Positions 1 to 8,966 of a stretch of DNA of 64,000 nucleotides are shown piece by piece; the first letter of the stretch is position 1, and each line of letters opens with the position of its first letter. The DNA is from CAWANF01 sp963783355 (GTDB lineage: Bacteria > Bacteroidota > Rhodothermia > Balneolales > DATFMH01). The notes beneath the pieces are model-generated. The model had not been told where the DNA came from. It was given only the letters and a program-made list of their open reading frames with translations, and made no database searches. The stretch is taken from the NCBI GenBank assembly GCA_963783355.1, contig CAWANF010000005.1, forward strand, positions 310,001-374,000, given 5' to 3'. A program made the translations under genes and the position numbers.

Positions 1-2
1 GG

Positions 3-2168
3 TCTGATGTCCCGTCAAATATCGATCCCGCTTTCCGGGATGTAGCCTGGGGCACTAACAGACCGATAAAATATTTGATCCGGGTCCCAAAAAACAGCCG
101 CAAACAGATCTTCCTGGGATTTTCAGATTCACGATATGGCCAGCCCGGATTACGAATGCTGAATATTTACGTGGAAGGAACGTCCCATCGTATCATCGAC
201 CCGGCGGCGAAAGGTAAAAATGTACCGCAGGTATTTACTTTTGACGCGAAAGACGTCAACGGCGACGGACAAATACAGGTTTTGATAAAAGCGGCTCCCA
301 ACGGTAAAGATCCGAATACCTATATCAACGCGCTCTGGATGTTTCCGGAAGGAACAAAGATAAACCGGGATGATATCATCCATGGCAAAGAATCGCATAA
401 AGCCGAACTCTATCTCAATTGCGGACACGAACCACAATTAGAATCTCGCAATCCGCGCAGAGACGCTATTTTAGCGTATTTCCATGGGGATGATTATTTG
501 CCGGTCATCACAGTCCATTCTACCCAACATTTTACTTTCGATAAAACGACCGGTGTTCTTTCGTTCCGGAACAAGCCATTTCTGGTCTCACATCCTAAAG
601 CAGAGTCCGGAATTAAAACGGATAAAGGCTGGCAGCTTATGCTTCCGAAGGGAACTAAAAAGGCAGAAGTTATGGTCATTCACGGGTATCAAATGCCGAA
701 AGATATCACTCACATTCCCGATCTCGAACGGGCTGAAATAAAGGCAGCGTCATATTGGAAAAACACAAAAGCCATTCCTTTTAATCGCATAAAAGTCCCC
801 GACAAAGGGATCCAGTATGTGCTGGACGCAAACATTCGTAACCTCTTTCAAATCCGGGAAAAAGTAGACGGACACCTGCAATTTCAACCGGGTCCGAGTG
901 TTTACCGCGGCTTGTGGATTCATGATTCTGGCATGCTAAACGAAGGAGCATTGTTCCTCGGTGATACCGCTGCAGTCCGCAAGGACCTCGAAGGCCTGTT
1001 CCAATTCCAGAAACCCAATGGCCAAATCGAGGTTATGTCGCCGCACATCATGTACCGGGAAACGCCGGTGCTCATTTTCATGATGACCCATTATGCCACT
1101 ATCTCCGGTAATAAAGATTGGCTTGCCGCCCGCTGGAATCGTATAGAAAAAGCAGTCCAGTGGATCAAAAATGCACGGGACAAAACGTTATCCAATCCCA
1201 AATCCCTGTATTACGGCTTATTTCCGCCCGGATTTACCGATGGCGGACTCGCAGGTGTTACCGCAGAATACAGCAGCGTTTACTGGTCACTTATCAGTAT
1301 AAAAAATGCTATCAAAGCCGCACAATGGCTGGGTGAAAAACAGGATCAGAAAAAGTGGCAATCGTTGTACGACGCCATAATGGATTCATTCAAAAATGCG
1401 GCCAAACGGGATATGCGCAGAGATAAATTTGGGAACTGGTACCTGCCGGTCAAGGTTGGCGACAAGGACCCTAATATCATTCCACAACAGGCCCAATGGT
1501 CGGTTTGTGAAGCACAGTATTACGGACATGTTTTCCCGGTCGGTGATTCACTTATTACCGGTTCGCTGCGCATGCTCGACGATCACAGCGAAGAAGGTAT
1601 GACTACCACTGTCGGATGGATGGATCATGGCATCTGGGGCTGGTTCGGGGCCATCCGGGGAATGGCGAACGTCTGGGAAAAACGTTGTAAGAATGCAAAT
1701 AACATCATGTACGCCTTTGCAAATCACGCCTGTCCGCTGGGTACCTGGGTGGAAGAGCAGATGCCCAAAGACCGGGGTACACGAACCAGCGGCGACGTAT
1801 CCAATGCCAGTGGCAGCGCCCTGTTCATTTCCTTTTTACGAAGGCAACTCCTGTTAGAACGAGGTGATAATCTCGAATTGCTGCCTTGCCTGCCGGGTAA
1901 CTGGATACACAAAAATGCCGATTTGGAATTAAACGGACTTCCGACGGCCAAAGGAATCGTACATTTTAAGATGAATATCTCCGGCGACGGGAATCACGCA
2001 ACTATATCTATCAAACCAATAGGAAAAGCCGGAATGCCTGGACACATCTTTCTGCACCTGGAAGCTCTACAATCGGCGGGCTTTAAAATGAAAGATGGGA
2101 AATCTTTGCCCGAAACAATGAAACTGGATTGGGGGAAAGCCTATCATTTTGATTTTGTACAGGTGTAA
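3..2168 (+). CDS. Six-hairpin glycosidase-like protein, 5' end outside window
   Basis: The frame is open from base 3 to the TAA at 2166-2168, so about 721 residues are present and the true start lies upstream; the first in-frame start-like codon (TTG at 75) has coding-like sequence before it. The first ~100 residues look like a carbohydrate-binding beta-sandwich (RVPKNSRKQIFLGFSDS). After a second beta-rich part, residues from about 260 onward are helical with aromatic and acidic motifs (YRGLWIHDSG, GLFPPGFTDGG, TVGWMDHGIWGW) typical of (alpha/alpha)6-barrel glycosidases such as GH63/GH78-like clans. I cannot name the GH family. It probably hydrolyses a glycan in the same locus as the genes at 8967-34148. 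Oddity: the stop codon lies within the terminal repeat of a MITE-like element, so the natural C-terminus may have been replaced. Confidence 0.7.
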   Translation, partial: SDVPSNIDPAFRDVAWGTNRPIKYLIRVPKNSRKQIFLGFSDSRYGQPGLRMLNIYVEGTSHRIIDPAAKGKNVPQVFTFDAKDVNGDGQIQVLIKAAPNGKDPNTYINALWMFPEGTKINRDDIIHGKESHKAELYLNCGHEPQLESRNPRRDAILAYFHGDDYLPVITVHSTQHFTFDKTTGVLSFRNKPFLVSHPKAESGIKTDKGWQLMLPKGTKKAEVMVIHGYQMPKDITHIPDLERAEIKAASYWKNTKAIPFNRIKVPDKGIQYVLDANIRNLFQIREKVDGHLQFQPGPSVYRGLWIHDSGMLNEGALFLGDTAAVRKDLEGLFQFQKPNGQIEVMSPHIMYRETPVLIFMMTHYATISGNKDWLAARWNRIEKAVQWIKNARDKTLSNPKSLYYGLFPPGFTDGGLAGVTAEYSSVYWSLISIKNAIKAAQWLGEKQDQKKWQSLYDAIMDSFKNAAKRDMRRDKFGNWYLPVKVGDKDPNIIPQQAQWSVCEAQYYGHVFPVGDSLITGSLRMLDDHSEEGMTTTVGWMDHGIWGWFGAIRGMANVWEKRCKNANNIMYAFANHACPLGTWVEEQMPKDRGTRTSGDVSNASGSALFISFLRRQLLLERGDNLELLPCLPGNWIHKNADLELNGLPTAKGIVHFKMNISGDGNHATISIKPIGKAGMPGHIFLHLEALQSAGFKMKDGKSLPETMKLDWGKAYHFDFVQV

Positions 2169-2256
2169 GGATGACATCGCAATGATGGTTTAATTTGAAA
2201 CAATTTTGATGGATATAATAATACCAATAATGCCCAAACGCTGTCATCCTTACCAC
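2163..2256. mobile_element. 94-bp MITE-like inverted-repeat element, copy A
   Basis: The element begins GTG-TAAGGATGACA and ends TGTCATCCTTA-CCAC, which are inverted repeats of each other (about 14-15 bp with a one-base gap). A second copy of exactly the same length lies at 7244..7337 in the same orientation and shares the AT-rich core (TTTTGATGGATATAATAATA). It has no coding capacity. No clear target-site duplication is visible. The TAA at 2166-2168 inside the left repeat ends the upstream glycosidase gene. Confidence 0.65.
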
Positions 2257-2304
2257 AAGGGGTCTTTTATGTTAGGGTTTCTTACAAATTATTAGCTTTT
2301 TTAT

Positions 2305-2985
2305 TTATTTATGATACCATATCCTGCTGGACACATTATTAAATATTGTGTCCGTTTGTGCATAACTATTGATAATCTGTCCGTTCAGATTTATTACCTG
2401 CGTTACTAATTGTTCATCCATTGTTTTTCCGAAAATCAAAAGCTCATAATTACTGTTCCAAAATGTATCGCCTCCGTACTTGAGCTTTTCCAGACTATGA
2501 ATCTCGTTTTGACTATTAATGAGATTTATATCCACTCCATCTTCATTAACTTTATTAGAGTTGAAGACAATAGAGCTTTTGTCTGGAGACCATATAGGTC
2601 GTTGTATAACTTCACCTAAGTTGGTAAGCTTTGTGACCTGCTTATTATTCACTTCAATTTTGTAAATTTCCGTTCGAAAACGTAAGGTATCTGCCTGGTA
2701 GTAATCCCTGTTTGATACAAAAGCGATTTCTGACCCGTCCGGACTCCAGGCCGCCTCCGAACCGTAAACGACAAGACTGTCCCCGCTCAATGGGTCATAT
2801 TGTTTGCCCAGCGGACGCAGGTCTGTCCCGTCCTCATTAATCAGATACAGGGACAGACCCAGCATAGAATAATTTTTGGCCGTGGAAAAGACAATCGTCT
2901 TCCCGTCCGGGCTGATGGCCGGAGAAAAAGCGCCATACGAACCCATGTGGGTTATCTGCCGGATGTGGCTCCCGTCCGGCTTCAT
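2305..2985 (-). pseudogene. TolB/PD40-like propeller lipoprotein copy 1, 3' part (frameshifted)
   Basis: It encodes about 226 residues of beta-propeller repeats with the PD40 signature (PAISPDGKTIVFST, AAWSPDGSEIAFVSN) and is closely related to the intact gene at 5680..6729. The shared nucleotide sequence shows that copy 1 lost 10 bases between codons for AKDS and FRMKPDG (near 2995-3005), separating this part from its signal peptide. It also lacks one propeller blade of about 46 residues present in copy 2. The blade boundaries in copy 2 are two WSPDG-coding sequences, so recombination between them would explain the loss. The last ~90 residues differ from copy 2. The 226-residue remnant would have no export signal, so function is doubtful. 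Confidence 0.7.
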
Positions 2986-3203
2986 GCGGAACAGTTCGGA
3001 CTGTCTTTAGCGCTGAAGACAATAAAACCGGGCAGACCGTGGTTATTCTTTTTTGTCCCCAACAATCCGCAAGAGGCCATAAGAAGTGCGGATAAAAACA
3101 AGAGCAGAAACCTCCGGGTTTGAGAAGATATGGAATGTTCCCGAAAAGTAGATTTACAAGTTATCTCTTGCTGATTGATCGGTATGTATGGCACATCACA
3201 CAT
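2982..3203 (-). pseudogene. TolB/PD40-like lipoprotein copy 1, 5' part with lipobox
   Basis: A 73-residue fragment carrying the signal peptide and lipobox (LLMASCGLLG) of the propeller lipoprotein. It matches residues 1-67 of the gene at 5680..6729, including the unusual long N-region starting MCDVPYIPINQQEITCK. After FIVFSAKDS the frame is lost through a 10-base deletion and ends within six codons. The homologous upstream sequence (3204-3290 against 6730-6815) shows that the promoter region was duplicated along with the gene. Confidence 0.7.
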
Positions 3204-3421
3204 TTCTCCACTGAACTTAAACGCTTACATTTATAGTAAAGAAAAAAAAATGATGAGGGGCAACTTTGTTATACGAATATGGAACCCTTTTTTTTTGAAT
3301 GTAACAATCAATCAAAGCCAGGCACGAGGGAATACATGTCAAGGTCCGCGCCGGACCATTTCGGATAAAAAGATCAGAAGAAACCTGATAGGTTTTCTGA
3401 AACCTGTCAGGTTTGGAGCTC
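3204..3421. other. Intergenic: duplicated promoter region and terminator of the peptidase gene
   Basis: Bases 3204-3290 repeat 6730-6815 with scattered substitutions, including the A-rich tract and a block reading GGGGCAACTTTGTTATACGA. They lie upstream of each propeller lipoprotein copy. Bases 3381-3387 and 3408-3414 form the inverted repeat AAACCTG/CAGGTTT with a further internal repeat; read on the minus strand this hairpin follows the peptidase stop codon and is followed by T-rich sequence, so it is a plausible terminator. No gene is seen here. Confidence 0.5.
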
Positions 3422-5548
3422 TCACTTCATCAACAACAGCTTCCTGGTCAGTTGGGTAACCTTACCCGATTTGTTGGTGATGATCATTCGTTCCAGGTAG
3501 GTGCCACTGGAAAGTTGGGAGGCGTCAAAGGTCTTGCGGTACTTACCTTCGGTCTGATTTGCATCGACCAGGGTGGCCACCTGCTGGCCCAGGATGTTAT
3601 AGATCATGAGCTTGACATGGGCCGGTTTGGCCAGCGAGTAGTTGAGCACCGTGGTCGGGTTGAACGGATTAGGCATGGGATCGGACAGGGAGGTGGCTAC
3701 CGGAGCAGATTGTTGGGTGAAGTAGGCCGTAAAAACAGGGCTGGTGGCCTGAGAGTTGTTGGCATCGGTGACCGTCACCTTCAGTTTGACTTCATCAATG
3801 GAAGAACTCCAGGGCATGCCCACTGTTTGGGTGGTGCCAAAGTTGTTCCATCCGGACCAGTAGCCCTGGTAATCCACATTCTTTTGCCACTGGTACTGGT
3901 ATGGGCTGGTGCCGCCGGATACATTGGCCGTCCATGTTGCGTAGGAGTTGGGTGGGACAGATTGCGGGTAGCCGGAACCGGAGATGGTGACGGAGAGTGG
4001 GGTGGCAATGCCCTTTGAGGTAAAGACATTCTGTATATGATCGGCATGATCAGGATCGGCATTCATCATGGCATCACGGAATTCCAGGAAATCCGGAGCA
4101 CCGGTAACCCCGTATATGGCACTGTACACATCCTGATCGGTCTGTGATGCAGATATGCCGGAACTGTTGCGCAAGGCCCACAAGACCGAGGACCAGAATT
4201 CGCCACCCTCATGTGGTTCGACATACCCTTGATTATTCATGATGTTTTCATAATCAGAATAAGTACTGATCGATGGATTACTCATATCCCTCTCCTGAGA
4301 AGGATCAACATAATCCCCGATTACCGAGCGACTAGTATAGCTGCCGGCAAAATAATCGGCATCTCCTTCACTGATCGCCCCGGTTTCGTTCGACGTTGAT
4401 ACAATATCACTGTCGATATAATAAGTCACAGCATGGGTATATTCGTGGTAAATGACCTTGTCCGACTTGGCAAAATCATTTGTTAAAGAGCTACCGGAAC
4501 CATCCCCAAAATATAAGTTTTGATTGGGCGGGTAGAATTCTGCATTTGTGGAACCCGTATACTGGGTGTCATGAGCATAAGCTGTAATCTGTTGAAGGGT
4601 GAGGGTCCCCGAATCCATTGGATTGATGAATTCCGAACGGAATTGTGTGATGTGCTCATATAAATTCACTTCATCAAAGTGCGTATTGGAAGGATTATAC
4701 ACAAAGGAATTGTTGGAAGAATACGCCCGGGACGACTGTTCGTTCAATATATTGGCGTAGGTCCCCCGCAGGTATCCCGAACCGTCCAGGTAATTCAGGT
4801 TTTCAGTAGTAACAGAGGACAAATTGGGCGTGGTCGGATACACGTTTCCGCTTCCAACGATATGATAGATCAGGTTCACCTGTTCGAGCAGGGAGTCATT
4901 GCTGGCGTCGACATAAAAGAGACGGTCGTATCCGGCTTTTGGCGTCCACAGATGGATTTCCCACGCTAGATAAAACTTATTTCCACTCTTGGCCGGATAA
5001 ATCACCAACCGGCTGGAATGGACCTTGCTAGCCGGGCCGGGAACCGGGAAATGAGTTTCCGAGGTCTGAATAGCCGCTGTACTGTCGGTCTGCGGCTGGG
5101 TTGAAACGGAGATATCGGGATAGTAGTGGCCATTGGCCATCTCAACCCGGCCGTTATCCCGCACATGGACCATATATTGGGCACCTTTGACCGGTAGATT
5201 CTGATACGTTTGCTGATACGTGATATAGTGAACTTTGCGATAGTACCGTTTCCGCAGGAGTTGCATATTCGAGAGATTCGCCTTGAAGTCAAACAAACGG
5301 GCATGATCTTTCAGGAAGGTTCGGGCCGCCTGTTCCGGGGTGCCGGAATAGGATTTGGTCAGACCAAGGATCATACTGGCGGGAAGGCCGGTGTGGCGGT
5401 TCCAGCGGATGCGCCAGTTTGTTCCGTTCTTTTGGCGAAACTGTTGCCAGGCGGCTTGCCGCAGTGAATCGGGATGCACCTGGGCCAGGGTCACAGAGAC
5501 CGGCACCAGGAACCATACAAGGATAAGCAGAAACTGTTTGCGTTTCAT
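3422..5548 (-). CDS. Secreted M36/M4-type zinc metallopeptidase with T9SS C-terminal domain
   Basis: 708 residues with a good start: ATG at 5548 preceded by AAGGAGAG six bases away. Residues 1-22 are a Sec signal peptide. Residues ~50-200 resemble the FTP/PepSY propeptide of fungalysin/thermolysin precursors. The catalytic site HEYTH (His368, Glu369, His372) with downstream Glu394 in SEGDAD matches the HExxH-plus-Glu zinc site of families M36 and M4. Residues ~530-615 look like an Ig/PKD-type domain. Residues ~620-708 are a type A T9SS sorting domain (NPFNPTT, NILGQQVATL, SSGTY). The protein is therefore expected to be exported by type IX secretion and to digest extracellular protein. Nearly the same tail recurs as an orphan at 7004..7240. 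The catalytic assignment is strong; the choice between M36 and M4 is less certain. Confidence 0.88.
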   Translation of the reverse strand: MKRKQFLLILVWFLVPVSVTLAQVHPDSLRQAAWQQFRQKNGTNWRIRWNRHTGLPASMILGLTKSYSGTPEQAARTFLKDHARLFDFKANLSNMQLLRKRYYRKVHYITYQQTYQNLPVKGAQYMVHVRDNGRVEMANGHYYPDISVSTQPQTDSTAAIQTSETHFPVPGPASKVHSSRLVIYPAKSGNKFYLAWEIHLWTPKAGYDRLFYVDASNDSLLEQVNLIYHIVGSGNVYPTTPNLSSVTTENLNYLDGSGYLRGTYANILNEQSSRAYSSNNSFVYNPSNTHFDEVNLYEHITQFRSEFINPMDSGTLTLQQITAYAHDTQYTGSTNAEFYPPNQNLYFGDGSGSSLTNDFAKSDKVIYHEYTHAVTYYIDSDIVSTSNETGAISEGDADYFAGSYTSRSVIGDYVDPSQERDMSNPSISTYSDYENIMNNQGYVEPHEGGEFWSSVLWALRNSSGISASQTDQDVYSAIYGVTGAPDFLEFRDAMMNADPDHADHIQNVFTSKGIATPLSVTISGSGYPQSVPPNSYATWTANVSGGTSPYQYQWQKNVDYQGYWSGWNNFGTTQTVGMPWSSSIDEVKLKVTVTDANNSQATSPVFTAYFTQQSAPVATSLSDPMPNPFNPTTVLNYSLAKPAHVKLMIYNILGQQVATLVDANQTEGKYRKTFDASQLSSGTYLERMIITNKSGKVTQLTRKLLLMK

Positions 5549-5585
5549 GATTTCTCTCCTTTACATTAGGTTATTATTTAGATAT

Positions 5586-5674
5586 AAAAAGCCCCTGCAG
5601 GAAACCATGTCCTGTTTTTTTGAGATCTCCTGGCCGGGATCAAAGAAATCAGGCCGGAGCCTGAGGGGCTTTTT
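5586..5674. terminator. Long-stem terminator downstream of the intact propeller lipoprotein
   Basis: AAAAAGCCCCT (5586-5596) pairs with AGGGGCTTTTT (5664-5674). The loop is long and contains further pairing (CCTG/CAGG type repeats). It lies just after the stop codon of the minus-strand lipoprotein gene and just before the peptidase start, so it may separate the two transcription units. Confidence 0.5.
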
Positions 5675-5679
5675 ATGGG

Positions 5680-6729
5680 TTATTCTTTAGGTGTATACAT
5701 AGAAATTCCAACTACGTTTGAATAACCATCCAAAATATTTTGGACAGTGTTTGATTTGTAATTAAAAAAGTATAGTTCAAAGTTTGGAGCAACTGTAGCT
5801 AACAATAGTTGCTGATATGCGGGTAAAATAGCGATAGGTCTTGCTATGCCAGGTATGGGGGGTATAAACTCAAGTGTTTTGGCTGTGTTTAGATCATCGA
5901 AAAACAGTTTATAATTTGCAGTTTTATAGGATCCGTAAATAACAGTACTGGTTTGGGTTTTCCATATCGGGCTGCTCACATACCCATCTTGCGTTAACCG
6001 GTGTGTATCTTGACCATCAGAGTCCATAACATATAAGTCCGTTCGAAACCGTAAGGTATCCGCCTGGTAATAATCCCGGTTTGATACGAAAGCAATTTCC
6101 GACCCATCCGGACTCCAGGAAGGATTGCTGTCTTCTGCCGGATTGTTCGTTAATCGTGTGACTGTTTTGGCCTTCCGGTCATAGACAAAAATTTCCTGGT
6201 TGAGACCACCTAATTCGCACTGGTAACATACATTATAAGCCACTTTCTGCCCGTCCGGACTCCAGATCGCCTCCGAACCATAAACCACGATACTGTCCTC
6301 GCTCAGTGGATCATACTGTTTGCCCAGCGGACGCAGGTCTGTCCCGTCGGCATTGATCAGATACATGGACATACCCAGGGTGGTGTAGTTTTTAGCCGTG
6401 GAAAAGACAATGGTCTTTCCATCGGGGCTGATGGCCGGAGAAAAAGCACCATCCGAACCCATATTAGTCAATTGCCGGATGTGACTCCCGTCCGGCTTCA
6501 TGCGGAACAACTCGTTGTGTCCCAGACTGTCTTTGGCGCTGAACACAATAAAACCGGGCAGGCCCTGGTCTTTCTTTTTGCCTCCCAAGAGCCCGCACGA
6601 TGCCAGAATCAGTGTGGATAGAAACAAGAGCAGAAGCCTCCGGGTGTGAGAAGATATGGAATGATCCCGATAGGTAGCTTTACAAGTTATCTCTTGCTGA
6701 TTAATCGGTATGTATGGCACATTACACAT
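5680..6729 (-). CDS. TolB/PD40-like beta-propeller lipoprotein, intact copy 2
   Basis: 349 residues. An unusually long N-region (about 28 residues) precedes a hydrophobic stretch and the lipobox LILASCGLL, so it is probably a lipoprotein anchored at the cell envelope. The mature part contains at least four propeller blades with SPDG signatures (ISPDGKTIVFS, WSPDGQKVAYN, WSPDGSEIAFV) as in TolB C-terminal/PD40 proteins. These usually bind proteins or peptides rather than act as enzymes. It is the intact counterpart of the broken copy at 2305..3203. The start at ATG 6729 is the only ATG before the signal; a GTG three codons later is an alternative. Specific partner unknown. Confidence 0.8.
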   Translation of the reverse strand: MCNVPYIPINQQEITCKATYRDHSISSHTRRLLLLFLSTLILASCGLLGGKKKDQGLPGFIVFSAKDSLGHNELFRMKPDGSHIRQLTNMGSDGAFSPAISPDGKTIVFSTAKNYTTLGMSMYLINADGTDLRPLGKQYDPLSEDSIVVYGSEAIWSPDGQKVAYNVCYQCELGGLNQEIFVYDRKAKTVTRLTNNPAEDSNPSWSPDGSEIAFVSNRDYYQADTLRFRTDLYVMDSDGQDTHRLTQDGYVSSPIWKTQTSTVIYGSYKTANYKLFFDDLNTAKTLEFIPPIPGIARPIAILPAYQQLLLATVAPNFELYFFNYKSNTVQNILDGYSNVVGISMYTPKE

Positions 6730-6952
6730 TTCTCCACTAAACTTAAACGATTACGTGTATAGTAAAAAAAAAAATGATAAGGGGCAACTTTGTTATACGA
6801 ATATGGAGCCTTTTTCCCTCCCGGTAAAGAGAACTGTATTTGGGAACCACTATATCTCCAAACGTGTATAGACAAGGATTCGGGGTTCTCCGGTCCAAAA
6901 TCCGTCCGGTCCGGCCTGCACCCAAACAACCTATCATTGCCGACTCCCCAAA

Positions 6953-6986
6953 AACGCTCCAAAAGCTTCGAAACTTTTGGAGCGTT
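6953..6986 (-). terminator. Perfect 13-bp hairpin terminator after the T9SS tail remnant
   Basis: AACGCTCCAAAAG (6953-6965) and CTTTTGGAGCGTT (6974-6986) are a perfect inverted repeat with an 8-base loop. It lies just downstream, on the minus strand, of the stop codon of the orphan T9SS tail at 7004, consistent with being the terminator of a formerly complete gene. Confidence 0.6.
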
Positions 6987-7003
6987 AGATTATACCAGTC
7001 GGG

Positions 7004-7240
7004 TTATTTCATCAACAACAACTTTTGGGTCAGTTGGGTAACCTTACCCGATTTATCCGTTATGATCATTCGTTCCAGGTAGGTGCCGCTGGAGAGTTGG
7101 GAGGCATCGAAGGTTTTCCGGTACTTACCCGCTGTCTGATTCGCATCGATCAGGGTGGCCACCTGCTGGCCCAGGATGTTATAGATCAGGAGCTTGACAT
7201 GGGCCGGCTTGGCCAGCGAGTAGTTCAACACCGTGATGTG
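7004..7240 (-). pseudogene. Orphan T9SS sorting-domain tail (remnant of a second exported protein)
   Basis: About 77 residues nearly identical to the last part of the metallopeptidase at 3422 (NYSLAKPAHVKL, NILGQQVATL, SSGTYLERMIITDK). Homology stops at about 7236, right before the MITE-like element starting at 7244. The body of the protein and the conserved NPFNPTT part of the sorting domain are missing, so this cannot be a working gene. Position and order mirror the propeller-lipoprotein/peptidase arrangement of 2305-5548, so it is best read as the truncated end of a duplicated block. Confidence 0.8.
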
Positions 7241-7243
7241 CGG

Positions 7244-7337
7244 GTGTAAGGATGACATCGTTAGGATGGTTTATTTTAAAACAATTTTGATGGATATAAT
7301 AATACCAATAATGTCCAAACAATGTCATCTTTACCAC
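7244..7337. mobile_element. 94-bp MITE-like inverted-repeat element, copy B
   Basis: Same length and orientation as copy A at 2163..2256. It starts GTGTAAGGATGACATCG and ends TGTCATCTTTACCAC; the right repeat carries one substitution against copy A. It abuts the truncated T9SS tail, so its insertion or recombination at it coincides with the loss of the rest of that gene. Confidence 0.65.
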
Positions 7338-7725
7338 GACCTTTCCGATGTGAAGTAATGTAATCAATTAGATAGGCCCCACCTTTTAGGGTGGAGTCCA
7401 TCTAAAAAGAATCCAGATCTTTCAAAGTAAAGATTTATTCTTCCATTACTTGCGAGGTGCGGCGGAAGGGGATTGCCACGTCATTCACCTCGTGAATTCC
7501 TCTCAGTGACACCTATTTGGCTTTTAAATTCATCCGGAGATCCCGGATATTTTGTGATAACAAAATTCCGGGATGACGACATTTATATATATAATTAACG
7601 CTTATAAACGCCAATAAGGCTACCCAACTACGGCTTGGTAAGGATTTAATTTAATAAAGTACGGACCCAGCATGCCAGCTCCGTACGAATTCTAATTTCC
7701 AGAATCTCTAATCTAATATCTTAAG
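7338..7725. other. Intergenic region with dispersed-type hairpin repeats
   Basis: No gene is supported. A short hairpin CCACCTTTTAGGGTGG lies at 7379-7394. A second hairpin pairs TCATCC(GG) near 7530 with CCGGGATGACG near 7566-7578, in the style of the dispersed TCATCC...GGATGA palindromes found in many bacterial genomes. The stretch at 7462-7515 (GCCACGTCATTCACCTCGTG) also looks like a dispersed repeat. The end of the region is the terminator side of the ferritin-like gene. Confidence 0.4.
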
Positions 7726-8934
7726 TCACTTCCCGATTTCATCGTATTTCGTACCGGCGGGATGCTCCTGTTCCAACAGTTTTACCGGGTAATTCAATAC
7801 TCTTTCCCGGCGCTCCGGATCATTTTCGGTCAATATCTTGATCCATTTTTGTCCGAAGTGAACATGGGTAACTTCATCGGCCAGCACATATTCCAGGACA
7901 CGGGCCGAAGCTAAATCACCCGTTTTCTTAGCTGTTTTGATCCAGTTATTCACATGTTTGCAGCTTTCGCTCTCGAATGTCGCATTACTAAGTGCCAGGC
8001 GTTCCAGCGGATCGGGACGATTCACGTCCATCTCCCAACCCCAGAAATTGATAGGAAACATTCCCACATGGCCACCCACTTCGTGTAGACGCTCGCCAAT
8101 GACTTCCGCATGACGTGCCTCATCCCATATCTGACGGGCCAGGTCCACTTTCATCTCCCATGGTATATCCGGAAACTGGGCTACCAACTGGCCAAGACGT
8201 TCTACCGTAACATATTCACTGTTCAGCAGATCGTGCAACAGATGTTGTTTACCTTCTTTAGTATCGAAATTCCAGCTCTTCTCACCATATTCGGACGGAT
8301 CATCCACAACGGTCCAGCGTTCATCACGAACCGGCTTTTTACTGTATGGGAACTTCTTTTCAAACCGGTAATCGCTTTGTTCCTTCGTATCGGTGATCCC
8401 ACCGTTTTCTTTCAGTTCACGGTTCAGTTTTTCTTCCAGTTTTGCACATTCCGTAAAAGGGACCTCACTTGATGCCAGGAGTTTTTCCATCATTCGCTCA
8501 CCCCATTGAATATGTGAACGTTCCTGGCGGATGATATCGATCAAAATCCGGGCGGTCGGTTCATCAGCCGGCAGAATCGCTTTGTAGTGCTCTTCCAGGG
8601 CATTGACATAATGAGGCTTGATAACACGGTAGAGGACCGTCAAACGAAATAAATCACCTTCCGTTTTCCAGATTTTCTCCATGAATTTTGCAAAAGCCGT
8701 CGAAGGCACCATTTCATGATTCCGTTCCGCCCGTGCTTTAAGTTCCGGAAGTCTCGTTTTTATCCAGTCGGAATGCTGAACATCATCGTACAGCTGGCGT
8801 CCAAAAGCTACTTTGACTTCGGCGTTTACGATGGTCTGAACCCATCCTCCCATCAGTTCCATCATCTGGTTTTCCAAATAACGATATCGAGGCAGAAGCT
8901 TCAGGTTTTCTTCAAGCGTCATTGGTGTATTCAT
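7726..8934 (-). CDS. DUF455-type ferritin-like protein
   Basis: 402 residues from ATG 8934, chosen because GGGAG lies eight bases upstream; a GTG at 8949 would add five residues. Two ferritin-like helical halves are suggested by metal-ligand-like motifs: IRQERSHIQWG (residues ~160) in the first and WDEARHAEVIGER plus LADEVTHVHFGQKW (residues ~285-370) in the second. The second half matches the DUF455 family, whose EARH and DEVxH motifs resemble di-iron ferritin sites. The function of DUF455 is not established; an oxidase or redox role is plausible. It is the last gene before the GH38 gene on the same strand (32 bases between them) and may be cotranscribed. Confidence 0.72.
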   Translation of the reverse strand: MNTPMTLEENLKLLPRYRYLENQMMELMGGWVQTIVNAEVKVAFGRQLYDDVQHSDWIKTRLPELKARAERNHEMVPSTAFAKFMEKIWKTEGDLFRLTVLYRVIKPHYVNALEEHYKAILPADEPTARILIDIIRQERSHIQWGERMMEKLLASSEVPFTECAKLEEKLNRELKENGGITDTKEQSDYRFEKKFPYSKKPVRDERWTVVDDPSEYGEKSWNFDTKEGKQHLLHDLLNSEYVTVERLGQLVAQFPDIPWEMKVDLARQIWDEARHAEVIGERLHEVGGHVGMFPINFWGWEMDVNRPDPLERLALSNATFESESCKHVNNWIKTAKKTGDLASARVLEYVLADEVTHVHFGQKWIKILTENDPERRERVLNYPVKLLEQEHPAGTKYDEIGK

Positions 8935-8966
8935 GTCATTAACTCCCACAAATTTTCCTGGTCTGA

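Noticed and set aside
3413..4018. Plus-strand frame of 201 residues opposite the metallopeptidase
   Set aside because: Antisense shadow of the T9SS-domain region; composition and motifs match no protein and the minus frame has clear domains.
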